Positions 1 through 11,085 of a DNA stretch of 64,000 nt are shown piece by piece. The number at the start of each line of letters is the position of its first letter. Position 1 is the stretch's first letter. Both the position numbers and the translations under genes were made by a program. A model generated the notes under the pieces. That model had not been told where the DNA came from. It did not search any database and saw nothing but the letters and a program-made list of their open reading frames with translations. This stretch comes from Myxococcus sp. CA023 (GTDB lineage: Bacteria; Myxococcota; Myxococcia; Myxococcales; Myxococcaceae), in assembly GCF_010998615.1 (NCBI RefSeq), contig NZ_JAAEAH010000028.1, forward strand, positions 1 to 64,000, given 5' to 3'.

Positions 1-67
1 GGGGTGGGGGAGCGCGCGCCAGGCGGAGAGGGGACACGGGCCCGCCCCTCACGCGCTGGCGGCGGAG

Positions 68-499
68 TCAGGCATTGAACTCGGCGGCGAGCTCCCGGCG
101 GTCCTGCTCTCCGATGAGGTGCTGGGCGTAGCGGACCAGGTCCGCCTCGGTGAGGATGCCCTGGAGGACGCCGCCCTCATCCACCACGGGCAGGCAGCCG
201 TACTTGTGTTCGAGCATCAGCGTCACCGCCCGGCGCAGCGGCGTGTCCGGGCGCACCGTCTGCACGTCGCGCGTCATGATGTCCGCGGCCCAGAGCGGCT
301 GCGCGGCCGGGTCCGTGGCGTGGGTGGCGGCGGCGCGCAGCAGGTCGCGGTGGGTGATGAGGCCCACCAGCTTCTCTTGCCGCACCACCGGCAGGTGACG
401 GATGCGGTGCAGCCGGAGCAGCTCATCCGCCTTGGCCAGGTTCTGCGTTTCCTTGAGCGTGACGACGTCACGGGTCATCAGCTCTCCGACAATCTGCAT
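68..499 (-). CDS. Two-CBS-domain protein
   Basis: A 143-residue protein made almost entirely of two CBS modules (about residues 7-60 and 72-128). Each has the usual pattern of an MTRDV-type opening followed by a VVD/VVR...L.GI/LT..DL close. Stand-alone CBS pairs usually bind adenine nucleotides and act as energy or redox sensors, or regulate a partner; the partner cannot be told from sequence. The ATG is preceded by AGGAG at good spacing. It is divergent from the thiC riboswitch, with about 215 bp between. That gap holds a GC-rich hairpin at 668-690 and nothing else I recognise. Family call firm, role open. Confidence 0.88.
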   Translation of the reverse strand: MQIVGELMTRDVVTLKETQNLAKADELLRLHRIRHLPVVRQEKLVGLITHRDLLRAAATHATDPAAQPLWAADIMTRDVQTVRPDTPLRRAVTLMLEHKYGCLPVVDEGGVLQGILTEADLVRYAQHLIGEQDRRELAAEFNA

Positions 500-680
500 G
501 GCGGTACTCCTGGCAGGTGGAAGACGACGATTGTCCCTTCATCGTTGCATCTCCGGGGCCAACAGGTCTGCCCCAGGGAACGGTGTTTCCCTGCTTTGGG
601 GCGCGCAAGGTTTGCGTGGCGGCCCGCCACTCCGCAGGCATTGCGCGGTCGACAGGCGCTTGCGCCCGCGGCCGGGTTGA

Positions 681-2741
<2,061 letters not shown>

Positions 2742-2857
2742 GCGGGTGACCCGTCAGATCACCTGTCCTGGACGTGACAATCGGAGCGGGTGCGTGTCAT
2801 GGTGGACCCCGCTGGGTGCGGTGCACGCGCCCGAGACATCTTTGGAGGGGATTTTCA

Positions 2858-3247
2858 ATGGAGACTCCGCCGCAGGAGCAAATGGGTTCGTTCGTCAGTG
2901 GCACGCCGATGCCGACCCAGGATGAGAAGACGATGGGGCTGCTCGCTCACATGGGCACCATCCTGGCCAACTTCGTGGGCCTGGGCTTCGCCGTGCCGCT
3001 GGTGCTGATGCTGACGAAGGGCAAGGAGTCCTCCTTCGTCCGCGCCCACGCCGTGGAGTCGCTGAACTTCCAGATCACGATGTTCATCGCGGGCTTCGTC
3101 AGCGCCATCACCCTCTGCATCGGCGTTGGCGCCGTCCTGCTGCCCATCGTCGGCATCGTCGCCATCGTCTTCGCCATCATCGCGGGCCTGAAGGCGAACG
3201 AGGGTCAGCTCTACAAGTACCCGGTCAACATTCGACTGGTGAAGTAG
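2858..3247 (+). CDS. DUF4870-type small membrane protein
   Basis: A 129-residue protein. After a polar N-terminus (about 25 residues with DEKTMGLLAHMG) it has three hydrophobic segments: LANFVGLGFAVPLVLML, a segment after HAVESLNFQIT, and VLLPIVGIVAIVFAIIAG. The FVRAHAVESLNFQ block followed by two helices is typical of the DUF4870/Tic20-like family, whose function is not established. The ATG at 2858 is preceded by GGAGGGG at about 7 nt. It is monocistronic and ends just before a strong hairpin. Confidence 0.8.
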   Translation: METPPQEQMGSFVSGTPMPTQDEKTMGLLAHMGTILANFVGLGFAVPLVLMLTKGKESSFVRAHAVESLNFQITMFIAGFVSAITLCIGVGAVLLPIVGIVAIVFAIIAGLKANEGQLYKYPVNIRLVK

Positions 3248-3286
3248 CGCGCCACGCGGGGCCGGCCGAAACGGTCCAGGAACACT

Positions 3287-3330
3287 CGGGCGGGCCAGGC
3301 GCGAAGGCGCGGGCCCGCCCGTCGTGTTTT
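3287..3330. terminator. Hairpin terminator between convergent genes
   Basis: CGGGCGGGCC (3287-3296) pairs with GGCCCGCCCG (3312-3321), with a further GC-rich internal pairing, and is followed by GTGTTTT. It lies between the DUF4870-type gene and the end of moaA on the opposite strand, so it probably serves both. Confidence 0.75.
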
Positions 3331-4334
3331 CAACCGCCGATGCCCATCATGGACAGCAGCGTGGCGCCGTTTCCGGGCTCGGTGAAGCGGTGCCCTTCTG
3401 GCTTGTCGCCCAGCGCCCGGCGGATGGCCACGGCCAGCTCCACGTCGCTGGCGCCGCCGCGGATGAGCTGGTGCAGCGGCGCCTGCGCCCGGCCGCCGAG
3501 GCAGCTGCGCAAGTCGCCATTGGACGCCACGCGCACGCGGTTGCAGGTGCCGCAGAAGTTCTGCGTGAGCGGGGAGATGAAGCCCACGCGGCCTCCGGGC
3601 GCACGCCAGTAGCGCGCCGGTCCGGCGGCGTCGCCCGTGTCATCAGGCTCGGGTTCCAGCGGCAGTCCTGAAGCCTGGAGCCGCTCCACCAGCTCCGCGG
3701 TGGGCACCGGCGTGCCCTGACCGAAGGGCATCAGCTCGATGAAGCGGGGCGTGAAGCCGCGCGCGTGCGCATAGGCGATCAGGGCGGAGGCTTCCTCGTC
3801 GTTCACGCCCCGCATGACGACGACGTTGAGCTTGAGAGACGCGTAACCGGCGCCCGCCGCCGCGTCCACGCCTCGCAGCACCGCGTCGAAATCCCCCTGC
3901 TTGGAGATGCGGTGGAACGTCTCCGCCAGGAGGGTGTCCAGGCTCAGGTTGAGTTGGGTGACGCCCGCCTCGCGCAGGGGGAGGGCGAGCCGCTCCAGGT
4001 GGCTGGCATTGCTGGTGATGGCCAGGTGCTGGATGCCGGGCACCGCGGCGACGCGCCGGGCGATCTCGAGGATGTCCGGGCGGATCAACGGCTCGCCGCC
4101 GGTGAGCCGCACGCGGCGGATTCCCATGCGGGCGAAGACGGAGGTGATTCGCTCCAACTCCTCGGGGCCCAGCAGGTCCCGCTTGCCGCCCCACGAAGCG
4201 GGCGAGCAGTAGCTGCACCGGAAGTTGCACCGGTCGGTGATGCTCAGCCTCAGGTACGTCATCCGCCGCCCCTGCGCGTCCAGCAGGGGCGGAGCCAGCA
4301 CGGAAGGTGGGGGCTGGAGGGCAGGAGTCGTCAC
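3330..4334 (-). CDS. moaA: GTP 3',8-cyclase MoaA
   Basis: Catalyses the first step of molybdenum-cofactor synthesis, GTP to 3',8-cyclo-GTP. Near the N-terminus is the radical-SAM motif CNFRCSYC. The second cluster-binding motif is NFCGTCNRVR...LRSC, and the chain ends in the family's GG pair. I place the start at the GTG at 4334, which follows AGGACAGG and gives 334 residues. The frame stays open to a GTG at 4394 that overlaps the stop of the upstream HD-GYP gene (GTGA), an equally possible coupled start. moeA of the same pathway lies 20 kb away in this window. Confidence 0.93.
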   Translation of the reverse strand: MTTPALQPPPSVLAPPLLDAQGRRMTYLRLSITDRCNFRCSYCSPASWGGKRDLLGPEELERITSVFARMGIRRVRLTGGEPLIRPDILEIARRVAAVPGIQHLAITSNASHLERLALPLREAGVTQLNLSLDTLLAETFHRISKQGDFDAVLRGVDAAAGAGYASLKLNVVVMRGVNDEEASALIAYAHARGFTPRFIELMPFGQGTPVPTAELVERLQASGLPLEPEPDDTGDAAGPARYWRAPGGRVGFISPLTQNFCGTCNRVRVASNGDLRSCLGGRAQAPLHQLIRGGASDVELAVAIRRALGDKPEGHRFTEPGNGATLLSMMGIGG

Positions 4335-4390
4335 GGCGGACCTGTCCTCATCATAGCCGACCCCCGTGCGGTCATCTCTTCCAGCCAGGC

Positions 4391-5665
4391 TCACCCCTTG
4401 TTGCCAGCCACCGAACGAACGACGGCCGACTTGGGCTCGTCCTCGTCACTGGCGGAGTGGCCAGGCACGGCGGCGTCCACGTCGTCGTCCAGATCCGTGA
4501 GCCGGGCCAGCTCCGCCTCGGCGTCATGGGCGTCCTGCTCGGCCTGCGGGAGCTGGAGCTTCTTCGTCGCCATCTCCTGCTTGATGCGGATCAGCCCCTC
4601 CTCGCCAATGTCGAGGAACGCCCGCACGACCTCCGGATCGAACTGCGTGTTGGCGCAGCGTTTGATCTCCTGGATGGCGTTGGTGAACGTCGTGCCCTTG
4701 CGGTAGGGCCGGTCGCTCGTCATCGCGTCCAGCGTGTCCGCCACGGCGAAGATGCGCGCGCCAATGTGGATTTCTTGCCGCTGGAGGTTGCGCGGATAGC
4801 CGGCGCCGTCCCAGCGCTCCTGGTGCGAAAGGACGATGGAGGCGGGCGTGTCCAGGAACGGAATGGCCTGGATCATCTGGAAGCCGATGTCCGGGTGCTT
4901 GCGCATCTCCAGCCACTCGTCCGGGGTGAGCTTGCCCGGCTTGAGCAGCACCGCGTCCGGCACGCCAATCTTCCCGATGTCGTGCAGCAGCGCGCCGCGT
5001 CCAATCTCCTCCAGATCCTTGCCCTGGATGCCCATGCGCTGCGCGATGGCGGACGTGTAGCTGACCACGCGCTGGGAGTGGTCGCTCGTCTCGTGCTCGC
5101 GCGCGTCCAGGGCGGCCACCAGGGCCAGCAGCGTGTTCTGGTACGTGTTGGCGATGTCGCGCAGGGCGCTGCGCAGCTCGGCCGTCCTGTCCCGGACCTT
5201 GCGCTCCAGCTTCTTCTGGTAGCGCTTGCGGGCCATCTCGATGCGGCGCTTGGCCAGCGCCCGCTCGATGGCCCGGATGAGGTCCGTGAGCTTGGGTGGC
5301 TTGAGCAGGTAGTCCACCGCGCCGCGGCGCAGGCAGTCCACGGCTGACTCGGTGTCACCATAGCCCGTGAGCATGATGACGGAGGTGTCGGGGAGCCGCT
5401 CGCGGAGGTTCTCCAGGAGCCAGAGGCCGTCCTTGCCCGGCATCTTCATGTCGCTGATGACGAGCGGCGTCTCCTCCTCGCCCGCCAGGTCCAGGGCCAT
5501 CTCGGCCCCGTTGGCGACGACACAGTTGTAGCCTTCCTCACGTAGCAGGACAGAGATGACGTCTCGTACGGAGTCGTCATCGTCGACGATGAGGATTCGG
5601 GGTGGGGCAGGGGGGATGGCTTCCACGGCGAGCGATTCTAGAGGTTTCCTGGATTCATTGGCCAA
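4391..5665 (-). CDS. Response regulator with HD-GYP output domain
   Basis: A 424-residue protein. An N-terminal receiver (about residues 24-140, with ILIVDDDDSVRDV, ISDMKMPG carrying the phospho-accepting Asp, and LLKPPK) is followed by a coiled linker (about 150-195). Next comes an HD-GYP domain with HDIGKIGVP and the HxERWDGAGYP signature. HD-GYP domains hydrolyse cyclic di-GMP or related dinucleotides, so this is probably a phosphorylation-controlled phosphodiesterase. The start is TTG 5665 or GTG 5629; neither has a strong Shine-Dalgarno. No cognate kinase is adjacent. An Asp/Glu-rich tail follows the catalytic domain. Confidence 0.9.
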   Translation of the reverse strand: MANESRKPLESLAVEAIPPAPPRILIVDDDDSVRDVISVLLREEGYNCVVANGAEMALDLAGEEETPLVISDMKMPGKDGLWLLENLRERLPDTSVIMLTGYGDTESAVDCLRRGAVDYLLKPPKLTDLIRAIERALAKRRIEMARKRYQKKLERKVRDRTAELRSALRDIANTYQNTLLALVAALDAREHETSDHSQRVVSYTSAIAQRMGIQGKDLEEIGRGALLHDIGKIGVPDAVLLKPGKLTPDEWLEMRKHPDIGFQMIQAIPFLDTPASIVLSHQERWDGAGYPRNLQRQEIHIGARIFAVADTLDAMTSDRPYRKGTTFTNAIQEIKRCANTQFDPEVVRAFLDIGEEGLIRIKQEMATKKLQLPQAEQDAHDAEAELARLTDLDDDVDAAVPGHSASDEDEPKSAVVRSVAGNKG

Positions 5666-5873
5666 CGAGTACGGGAATTTACCATCGGATCAGGGTTCAC
5701 GGCTGATCGATTCGGGGACCTGGCGAGGGGACGACCCCTGGCGGTGGGTGGGACAGGCAGGCTCCGCGTCCTGTCCGCCCCTCTGAATCAGGCGCCGGGA
5801 CCGACCGCTCGCTCGTGCCCCCTGCGTCCGAGGAGGCAGGGGGACGGCTCCTCACCCTTGACGTCGGGTTGCG

Positions 5874-6992
5874 TCAGGTGCGGGGTTGGGCGGGCGAGCG
5901 GTCATACCGGAAGGGGGCCAGGTCCACGGCGGGCCGCTCACCCAGCACGGCCTGCGCGACGAGCTTCGCGGTGATGGGGGCCAGGAGGATGCCGTTGCGG
6001 AAGTGGCCCGTGGCCAGGAAGAGCCCGGGCACGGGGCCTTCACCCAGGTAGGGCCGCTTATCCTCGGTCCACGGCCGGAAGCCCGCCCACGTCTCCGTGA
6101 CGGGCGCCGAGCCCAACTCCGGGCACAGCTCCAGGGCCATGTCGAGGATGCGCGCCAGCCCCGCCGCGGTCACCTGCTTGTCGAAGCCCACCAGCTCCAT
6201 GGTGCTGCCGGCGATGACCCGGCCGTCCGCGCGCGGCACCAGGTAGCCTTTCTCGGACGTGACGATGCGGTCCAGCAGGGGCAGGCGTGTCTGGAATTGA
6301 ACCATCTGCCCGCGCGCGGGCCGCACCGCCCGGGCCTCCACGCCGGCGCCGTGGACCAGGGCGGACCAGGAGCCCGCGGCCAGCACCACCGCGTCGGCGC
6401 GCAGCAACTCGCCGTCCAGGTCCACGCCCACCGCGCGGCCACCCTCCTGCACCACGCCGCGCACGTAGCCGCTGCGGAACTCCGCGCCCACCCGGGCGGC
6501 GGCCATCGTCAGGGCGCGCACCAGGAGCCGGTTGTCCAGCTGATGGTCGTCCGGGAAGTGCGCGGCGCCCACGGCCTTCGCGGACAGGCGTGGCTCCAGG
6601 GCGCGGGCCGCGGCACCGTCGAGCAACTCGGCCCGGAGGCCCATGCCACGCTGCCACGCCACCGTGGCGTCCAGGTGGTGCAGACTGGCCTCGTTGAAGG
6701 CGACCTTGAGGATGCCGCAGGGCCGGTAGGCCACATCCACGCCGGACAGCTCTCGCAGCTCGGCGGCGAAGGCGGGATAGAGGCCGCGGCTGCGCAGGCA
6801 CAAATCCAGGAAGGCGCCCGGACCGTCGGACTCCATCTGGGGCGCGAGCATTCCCGCCGCCGCGCTGGAGGCCTCCGCGCCTGGAATGGAGCGCTCCAGC
6901 ACGTCGACGCGCACTCCGGCCTGCCGCAGCCGCAGCGCGATGCCGCAGCCCATGATGCCCCCACCCACGATGATGACGTCCGCGACTTGCAT
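5874..6992 (-). CDS. thiO: Glycine oxidase ThiO (FAD-dependent)
   Basis: A 372-residue DAO-family flavoprotein. The N-terminal dinucleotide fold reads VIIVGGGIMGCGIALRL, and the C-terminal RPWTEDKRPYLGE and GHFRNGILLAPIT blocks are typical of ThiO. It oxidises glycine to the imine that supplies the thiamine thiazole ring, which fits the riboswitch-controlled thiC nearby. A much longer open frame runs upstream through the his leader and hisG antisense, but homology begins at the ATG at 6992. The downstream gap (5666-5873) holds a CCCCCTGC/GCAGGGGG hairpin (5818-5843) with no T-run. Confidence 0.88.
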   Translation of the reverse strand: MQVADVIIVGGGIMGCGIALRLRQAGVRVDVLERSIPGAEASSAAAGMLAPQMESDGPGAFLDLCLRSRGLYPAFAAELRELSGVDVAYRPCGILKVAFNEASLHHLDATVAWQRGMGLRAELLDGAAARALEPRLSAKAVGAAHFPDDHQLDNRLLVRALTMAAARVGAEFRSGYVRGVVQEGGRAVGVDLDGELLRADAVVLAAGSWSALVHGAGVEARAVRPARGQMVQFQTRLPLLDRIVTSEKGYLVPRADGRVIAGSTMELVGFDKQVTAAGLARILDMALELCPELGSAPVTETWAGFRPWTEDKRPYLGEGPVPGLFLATGHFRNGILLAPITAKLVAQAVLGERPAVDLAPFRYDRSPAQPRT

Positions 6993-7091
6993 GGGCGCTT
7001 CCTGCTCGCCCGCGCGGGTGTTTGCAAGCGTCGCGCGGGCTCTCCCCGGGCCCGGTTGACGGCGGGGCGCTTTGTCGTTACTCATGCTGCG

Positions 7092-7184
7092 ATGCTCTTC
7101 GCGTCCCTTCACCATCACCATGCGCACCATCGGCTCGGCCCCGACGGGACCGTTCGCCATGCGCATGCCTGGGTGAGACGCTAG
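7092..7184 (+). CDS. hisL: Histidine operon leader peptide (hisL-type)
   Basis: A 30-residue open frame with eight histidines. Residues 7-13 read HHHHAHH, two further His occur at positions 23 and 25, and the peptide ends AWVRR. It lies directly upstream of a strong intrinsic terminator and the complete his operon, as expected for ribosome-mediated attenuation. Stalling at the His codons would favour readthrough. There is no clear Shine-Dalgarno. A TTGACG at 7056-7061 with a weak -10 around 7079-7084 would start transcription almost at the ATG, so the peptide may be translated from a very short leader. The coding call rests on codon content and position. Confidence 0.85.
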   Translation: MLFASLHHHHAHHRLGPDGTVRHAHAWVRR

Positions 7185-7217
7185 ACGCACCCACCTCGGC
7201 ACCTGCCGCAGCGACCG

Positions 7218-7248
7218 AAGGCCCGTCCCTCCAGGACGGGCCTTTTTT
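7218..7248 (+). terminator. his operon attenuator terminator
   Basis: A perfect 11-bp stem, AAGGCCCGTCC (7218-7228) with GGACGGGCCTT (7234-7244), is followed by TTTTTT. An alternative pairing is available: GACGGG inside the leader peptide gene (7143-7148) is complementary to CCCGTC in the 5' arm (7222-7227). That pairing could act as an antiterminator. hisG begins 43 nt downstream. Confidence 0.9.
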
Positions 7249-7290
7249 CGTTTCCGCGTCGTTGTCTCCTCGCAGTTTCGAAGGTCCCCC

Positions 7291-8151
7291 ATGCTGCTGA
7301 AGATTGCTCTGCCCAACAAGGGCCGCCTCTCGGACGAAGTCCGGGAGTTGTTCAATGACGCGGGCCTGGAGGTGCGGGCCCGGGGCGAGCGCGCGCTCAC
7401 CGCGTCATTGGGCGGAGAGTTCGAGGCCATCTTCGTCCGCGCCCAGGACATCCCGGAGTTCGTGGCGGACGGCGCCGCGCATGCGGGTGTCACCGGTTGG
7501 GACCTGGTGTGTGAGTCCGGACGTGAGCTGGACCTGCTGATGGACCTGGAGTTCGGCAGGTGTCGCCTGGTGGTGGCGGCGCGGGAGGAGGGCGGCTTCG
7601 CCTCGCCGGAGGACGTGAAGGAGGGCATGCGGGTCGCATCCTGCTTCCCCCGGCTGACGCAGGCGTTCTTCGCTAGGCGCGGGCAGCGGGTGGCGGTGGT
7701 TCCGGTGTCGGGCGCGGCGGAGATTGCGCCCCACCTGGGCATCGCGGACATCGTCGTGGACCTGACGTCCACTGGCTCCACGCTGAAGATGAATGGCCTG
7801 CGCGAGGTGGCCACGGTGCTGGAGTCCAGTGCGCGGCTGGTGGCGTGCAAGGGCAATCCGGTGGACGCACAGCAGCGGCTGGACGAGCTGAAGCAGGCGC
7901 TGGGTTCGGTGTTGGCGGCGCGCGACAAGCGCTACCTGATGGCCAACGTGCCGAAGGATTCGCTCATCCGGGTGCGCGAAGTCCTCCCGGGCCTCAATGG
8001 TCCCACCGTGGTGGACGTGCTGGACGGCGGTGACTTCGTGGCCGTGCACGCGGTGGTGCCGGCGAAGACCATCTACCGCACCATCAATGCGCTGAAGGCA
8101 TTGGGCTGCGAGGGCATCCTCGTCACCCGCATTGAAAGGTTGATGGCGTGA
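7291..8151 (+). CDS. hisG: ATP phosphoribosyltransferase HisG
   Basis: A 286-residue protein that catalyses the first, feedback-controlled step of histidine synthesis. It starts LKIALPNKGRLSD and carries the phosphate-binding VDLTSTGSTLK. Its length matches the long HisG form with a C-terminal regulatory domain, consistent with the absence of a hisZ gene in the operon. It is the first structural gene after the attenuator and overlaps hisD by 1-4 bp. Confidence 0.96.
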   Translation: MLLKIALPNKGRLSDEVRELFNDAGLEVRARGERALTASLGGEFEAIFVRAQDIPEFVADGAAHAGVTGWDLVCESGRELDLLMDLEFGRCRLVVAAREEGGFASPEDVKEGMRVASCFPRLTQAFFARRGQRVAVVPVSGAAEIAPHLGIADIVVDLTSTGSTLKMNGLREVATVLESSARLVACKGNPVDAQQRLDELKQALGSVLAARDKRYLMANVPKDSLIRVREVLPGLNGPTVVDVLDGGDFVAVHAVVPAKTIYRTINALKALGCEGILVTRIERLMA

Positions 8152-9461
8152 TGGCCTTCCTTGCTTCGTCGACCCTGAGGTACCGCGGTCCTCTGTCCGC
8201 TCTTGCTCGGGAGGACTTCCGGCGTCTGCTGGACCGCGCGACTGGATCCGATGCCCGCGTCGCGCTGCGCGTGCGGGAACTCATCGCCCGCGTGCGAGCG
8301 GAAGGAGACCAGGCGCTCTTCGAACTCGCGCGGCAGTTCGACCGCGTGGAGCTGACGGCGTTGGAGGTTCCGCGAGAGGTCTGTGCCGCGGCGCTCGCTG
8401 GATTGGAGCCATCGGTCAGGGACGCGCTTTCCCGAGCGGCTCGCAACATCGCCCTGGCGCATGCGCCGCAGAAGCCGCAATGGGTGGAGGTCGAAACCGA
8501 GCCCGGTGTCCTCGTGGGCCGGCGGCCGGATCCGCTGGGCCGCGTGGGGGTGTATGCACCGGGAGGCCGTGCGGTGTACCCCAGCAGCGTACTGATGGGC
8601 GTGGTGCCCGCGAAGGTGGCGGGCGTGGGCGAGGTCATCGTGTGCTCGCCGCCGGGGCCCGATGGCTTGCCACACCCCAGCGTGCTGGCGGCGGCATCCC
8701 TGGCAGGCGCGGACCGCGTCTTTTCGCTGGGCGGCGCTGGCGCGGTGGCGGCCATGGCCTATGGCACGGAGAGCGTGCCGCGCGTGGACCGCATCGTGGG
8801 GCCGGGCAATGCCTATGTGGCGGAGGCCAAGCTGCAGGTGGTGGGCGCGGTGGCGATTGAAGCACCCGCGGGCCCCAGTGAAATCCTGGTCGTGGCCGAC
8901 GACACGGCGAACCCCGCCGCGGTGGCGCGGGAGATGTTGGCTCAGGCGGAGCATGACCCAGAGGCGGCTTGTGTCACGCTGGCGCTGGGCGACGCGCTGG
9001 CGGACGCCATCGCCGCGGAGGTGGAGCGGCAGGCCGAGCGCGCGAAGCGGTGGGAGATCGTCACGTCTGCCCTGGGCTCTCGCGGCGCGGTGCTGACGGT
9101 GGCGTCCCTGGAGGAAGCCTGGCCCTTCGTGGCGGACTTCGCTCCGGAGCATCTGCTCATCGCCACCGCGTCGCCGCGGGAGGACCTGGGACGGGTGCGC
9201 AACGCGGGCACCGTCTTCCTGGGTGAGCGCTCGTCGGTGGCCTACGGCGATTACATGACCGGCTCCAACCACGTGCTGCCCACGGCGGGGTTGGCGCGGG
9301 CATACTCGGGACTCAACCTGCTCGACTTCTACCGGTGGACCACCTACCAGCGCGTCGCGCCCACGGCGGCGGCGTCTCTGGCGGAGGACGTGGGGCGGCT
9401 GGCCGACAGTGAAGGTCTCTTCGCGCACGCGGACGCCGCGCGCGCCTGGGGGCGGCCATGA
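8148..9461 (+). CDS. hisD: Histidinol dehydrogenase HisD
   Basis: About 437 residues; oxidises histidinol to histidine in two NAD-dependent steps. Recognisable blocks are GRVGVYAPGGRAVYPSS, VGPGNAYVAEAK, EAPAGPSE, and SVAYGDYMTGSNHVLPT with the metal/substrate histidine. The start is GTG 8148 (GTGA overlap with hisG, GAAAGG 8 nt upstream) or ATG 8151. It overlaps hisC by ATGA. Confidence 0.97.
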   Translation: MMAFLASSTLRYRGPLSALAREDFRRLLDRATGSDARVALRVRELIARVRAEGDQALFELARQFDRVELTALEVPREVCAAALAGLEPSVRDALSRAARNIALAHAPQKPQWVEVETEPGVLVGRRPDPLGRVGVYAPGGRAVYPSSVLMGVVPAKVAGVGEVIVCSPPGPDGLPHPSVLAAASLAGADRVFSLGGAGAVAAMAYGTESVPRVDRIVGPGNAYVAEAKLQVVGAVAIEAPAGPSEILVVADDTANPAAVAREMLAQAEHDPEAACVTLALGDALADAIAAEVERQAERAKRWEIVTSALGSRGAVLTVASLEEAWPFVADFAPEHLLIATASPREDLGRVRNAGTVFLGERSSVAYGDYMTGSNHVLPTAGLARAYSGLNLLDFYRWTTYQRVAPTAAASLAEDVGRLADSEGLFAHADAARAWGRP

Positions 9462-10495
9462 TTCCCAGGCGGGCTTCGTACCGGGACATTCCGCTGTACG
9501 CGCCTTCGAAGCGGCCGTGCCGGGTGGACCTGAGTGACAACACCAACCTCTTTGGCGTTCCGCCCTCCGTGGAGCGGGTTCTTGCCACCACCGTGTCCCG
9601 CGTACCGCGTTATCCGCAGGGGTATGCCCCGGACCTGCGCCGGGCGCTGGCTGCGTCCATTGGAGCGGCGCCCGACGAGATAACGACGGGCTGTGGCTCG
9701 GATGACGTCATCGACTCGGCGCTGCGCGCCTTTTTGGAGCCCGGGGACACGCTGGCCTATCAGGACCCGACCTTCGTCATGGTGCCGCTGTTCGCCAAGG
9801 TGAACGGACTCGAGGGCGTGCCGGTGCCGTTGAAGCCGGACTTCGACGTGGATGCGGACGCACTGCTCGGCACGGGGGCGAAGGTCATCTTCCTGTGCTC
9901 GCCCAACAACCCCACAGGCACCGCGCTGTCGCGGGCGGCGGTGGAGCGTGTTGCCGAGAACGCACCCGGCATCGTCATCATCGATGAGGCCTATGCGGAC
10001 TTCGCGCCGGGGAAGGACTTCCTCGACCTGGCGCGACGGCGGTCGAATGTCCTGGTGACGCGCACCTTCTCCAAGGCCTTCGGGCTGGCGGGGCTGAGAG
10101 TCGGGTGGGGCGTCGGCTCTCCCGAACTGGTGGCGGAGGTCGAGAAGGCTCGCGGACCCTACAAGCTCACCAGTGTCGCGGAGGCCGTGGCCGTCTCGGT
10201 GCTGAATGGTGACGCGGACTGGGTGCGAGCCCGTGCGGAGGAAGCCGTCGCCTGTCGTGAGCGGCTGCGCGGCGAGTTGGTGTCGTTGGGTCTGACGCCT
10301 CTGCCATCGGAAGCCAACTTCCTGATGGTGCCGCTTCCGGGCGCGCTGGCAGTCGCCGAGCGGATGCGAGAGCGGGACGTGAATGTGCGGGCGTTCCAGG
10401 CGCTGACGGGCGTGGGCGACGCGCTCCGAATCGGTGTGGGGCCCTGGCCCTTGATGGAGACGGCGCTGGCGGCGCTGCGGGAGGCGTTGCGATGA
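9458..10495 (+). CDS. hisC: Histidinol-phosphate aminotransferase HisC
   Basis: A 345-residue class-I/II PLP aminotransferase that converts imidazole-acetol phosphate to histidinol phosphate. It has the CSPNNPTGT substrate loop, the DEAYADF aspartate that contacts PLP, and the RTFSKAFGLAGLRVG block with the Schiff-base lysine. It overlaps hisD upstream (ATGA) and hisH downstream (ATGA), so translation is probably coupled throughout. Confidence 0.96.
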   Translation: MIPRRASYRDIPLYAPSKRPCRVDLSDNTNLFGVPPSVERVLATTVSRVPRYPQGYAPDLRRALAASIGAAPDEITTGCGSDDVIDSALRAFLEPGDTLAYQDPTFVMVPLFAKVNGLEGVPVPLKPDFDVDADALLGTGAKVIFLCSPNNPTGTALSRAAVERVAENAPGIVIIDEAYADFAPGKDFLDLARRRSNVLVTRTFSKAFGLAGLRVGWGVGSPELVAEVEKARGPYKLTSVAEAVAVSVLNGDADWVRARAEEAVACRERLRGELVSLGLTPLPSEANFLMVPLPGALAVAERMRERDVNVRAFQALTGVGDALRIGVGPWPLMETALAALREALR

Positions 10496-11085
10496 GAGTC
10501 ACCTTGTTTGACTACGGCGCGGGCAACCTCCACTCGCTGGCCAAGGCGCTGGCCACGGTGCCGGGCGCTGAGGTGCGCGTCCAGGAGGACCCCGTGCGTT
10601 CGCTGGACACCGACGTGCTGGTGCTGCCGGGGGTGGGCGCATTCGGTGCGGCGGTGGCGCGGCTCGAACCGGGGCGTGAAGCCATGCGCGCGGCACTGGA
10701 GCAGGGCCTGCCGTGCCTGGGCATCTGCCTGGGCATGCAGTTGCTCTTCGAAGGCAGTGACGAAGGCGAGGGCGCCGGCCTGGGCTACTTCGCGGGCCGG
10801 GTGACACGGCTGGCGGCGAAGCGAGTGCCCGAGATTGGCTGGAACCAGGTTGAGGACGAACGCACGCTGGCGGGTGCGCGGCTGGACACCGTGTACTACG
10901 CGCACAGCTTGGCCTGCCGCGCCGCGGATGCTTCGGTGGTGACGGGGTGGACGACGCACGAGGCGGACCGCTTCCCGGCGGCGGTGCGCAGGGGAAGGGT
11001 GGTGGGTGTGCAGTTCCACCCGGAGAAGTCCTCCACGGCGGGCGTGCGCTTCGTGCAGGCCTTCCTGCGGGAGGTGGCGCCGTGA
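10492..11085 (+). CDS. hisH: Imidazole glycerol phosphate synthase, glutaminase subunit HisH
   Basis: A 197-residue class-I glutamine amidotransferase. The nucleophile lies in PCLGICLGMQLLFEGS. The catalytic His-Glu pair lies in VVGVQFHPEKSS, after YYAHSLAC. It delivers ammonia to HisF, encoded three genes downstream. It overlaps hisC and hisA by 4 bp each. Confidence 0.96.
   Translation: MRVTLFDYGAGNLHSLAKALATVPGAEVRVQEDPVRSLDTDVLVLPGVGAFGAAVARLEPGREAMRAALEQGLPCLGICLGMQLLFEGSDEGEGAGLGYFAGRVTRLAAKRVPEIGWNQVEDERTLAGARLDTVYYAHSLACRAADASVVTGWTTHEADRFPAAVRRGRVVGVQFHPEKSSTAGVRFVQAFLREVAP

Noticed and set aside
6993-7928. N-terminal extension of thiO through hisG antisense
   Set aside because: The dinucleotide-binding fold starts at the ATG at 6992. 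The extension is Ser/Arg-rich and crosses the his attenuator and hisG.
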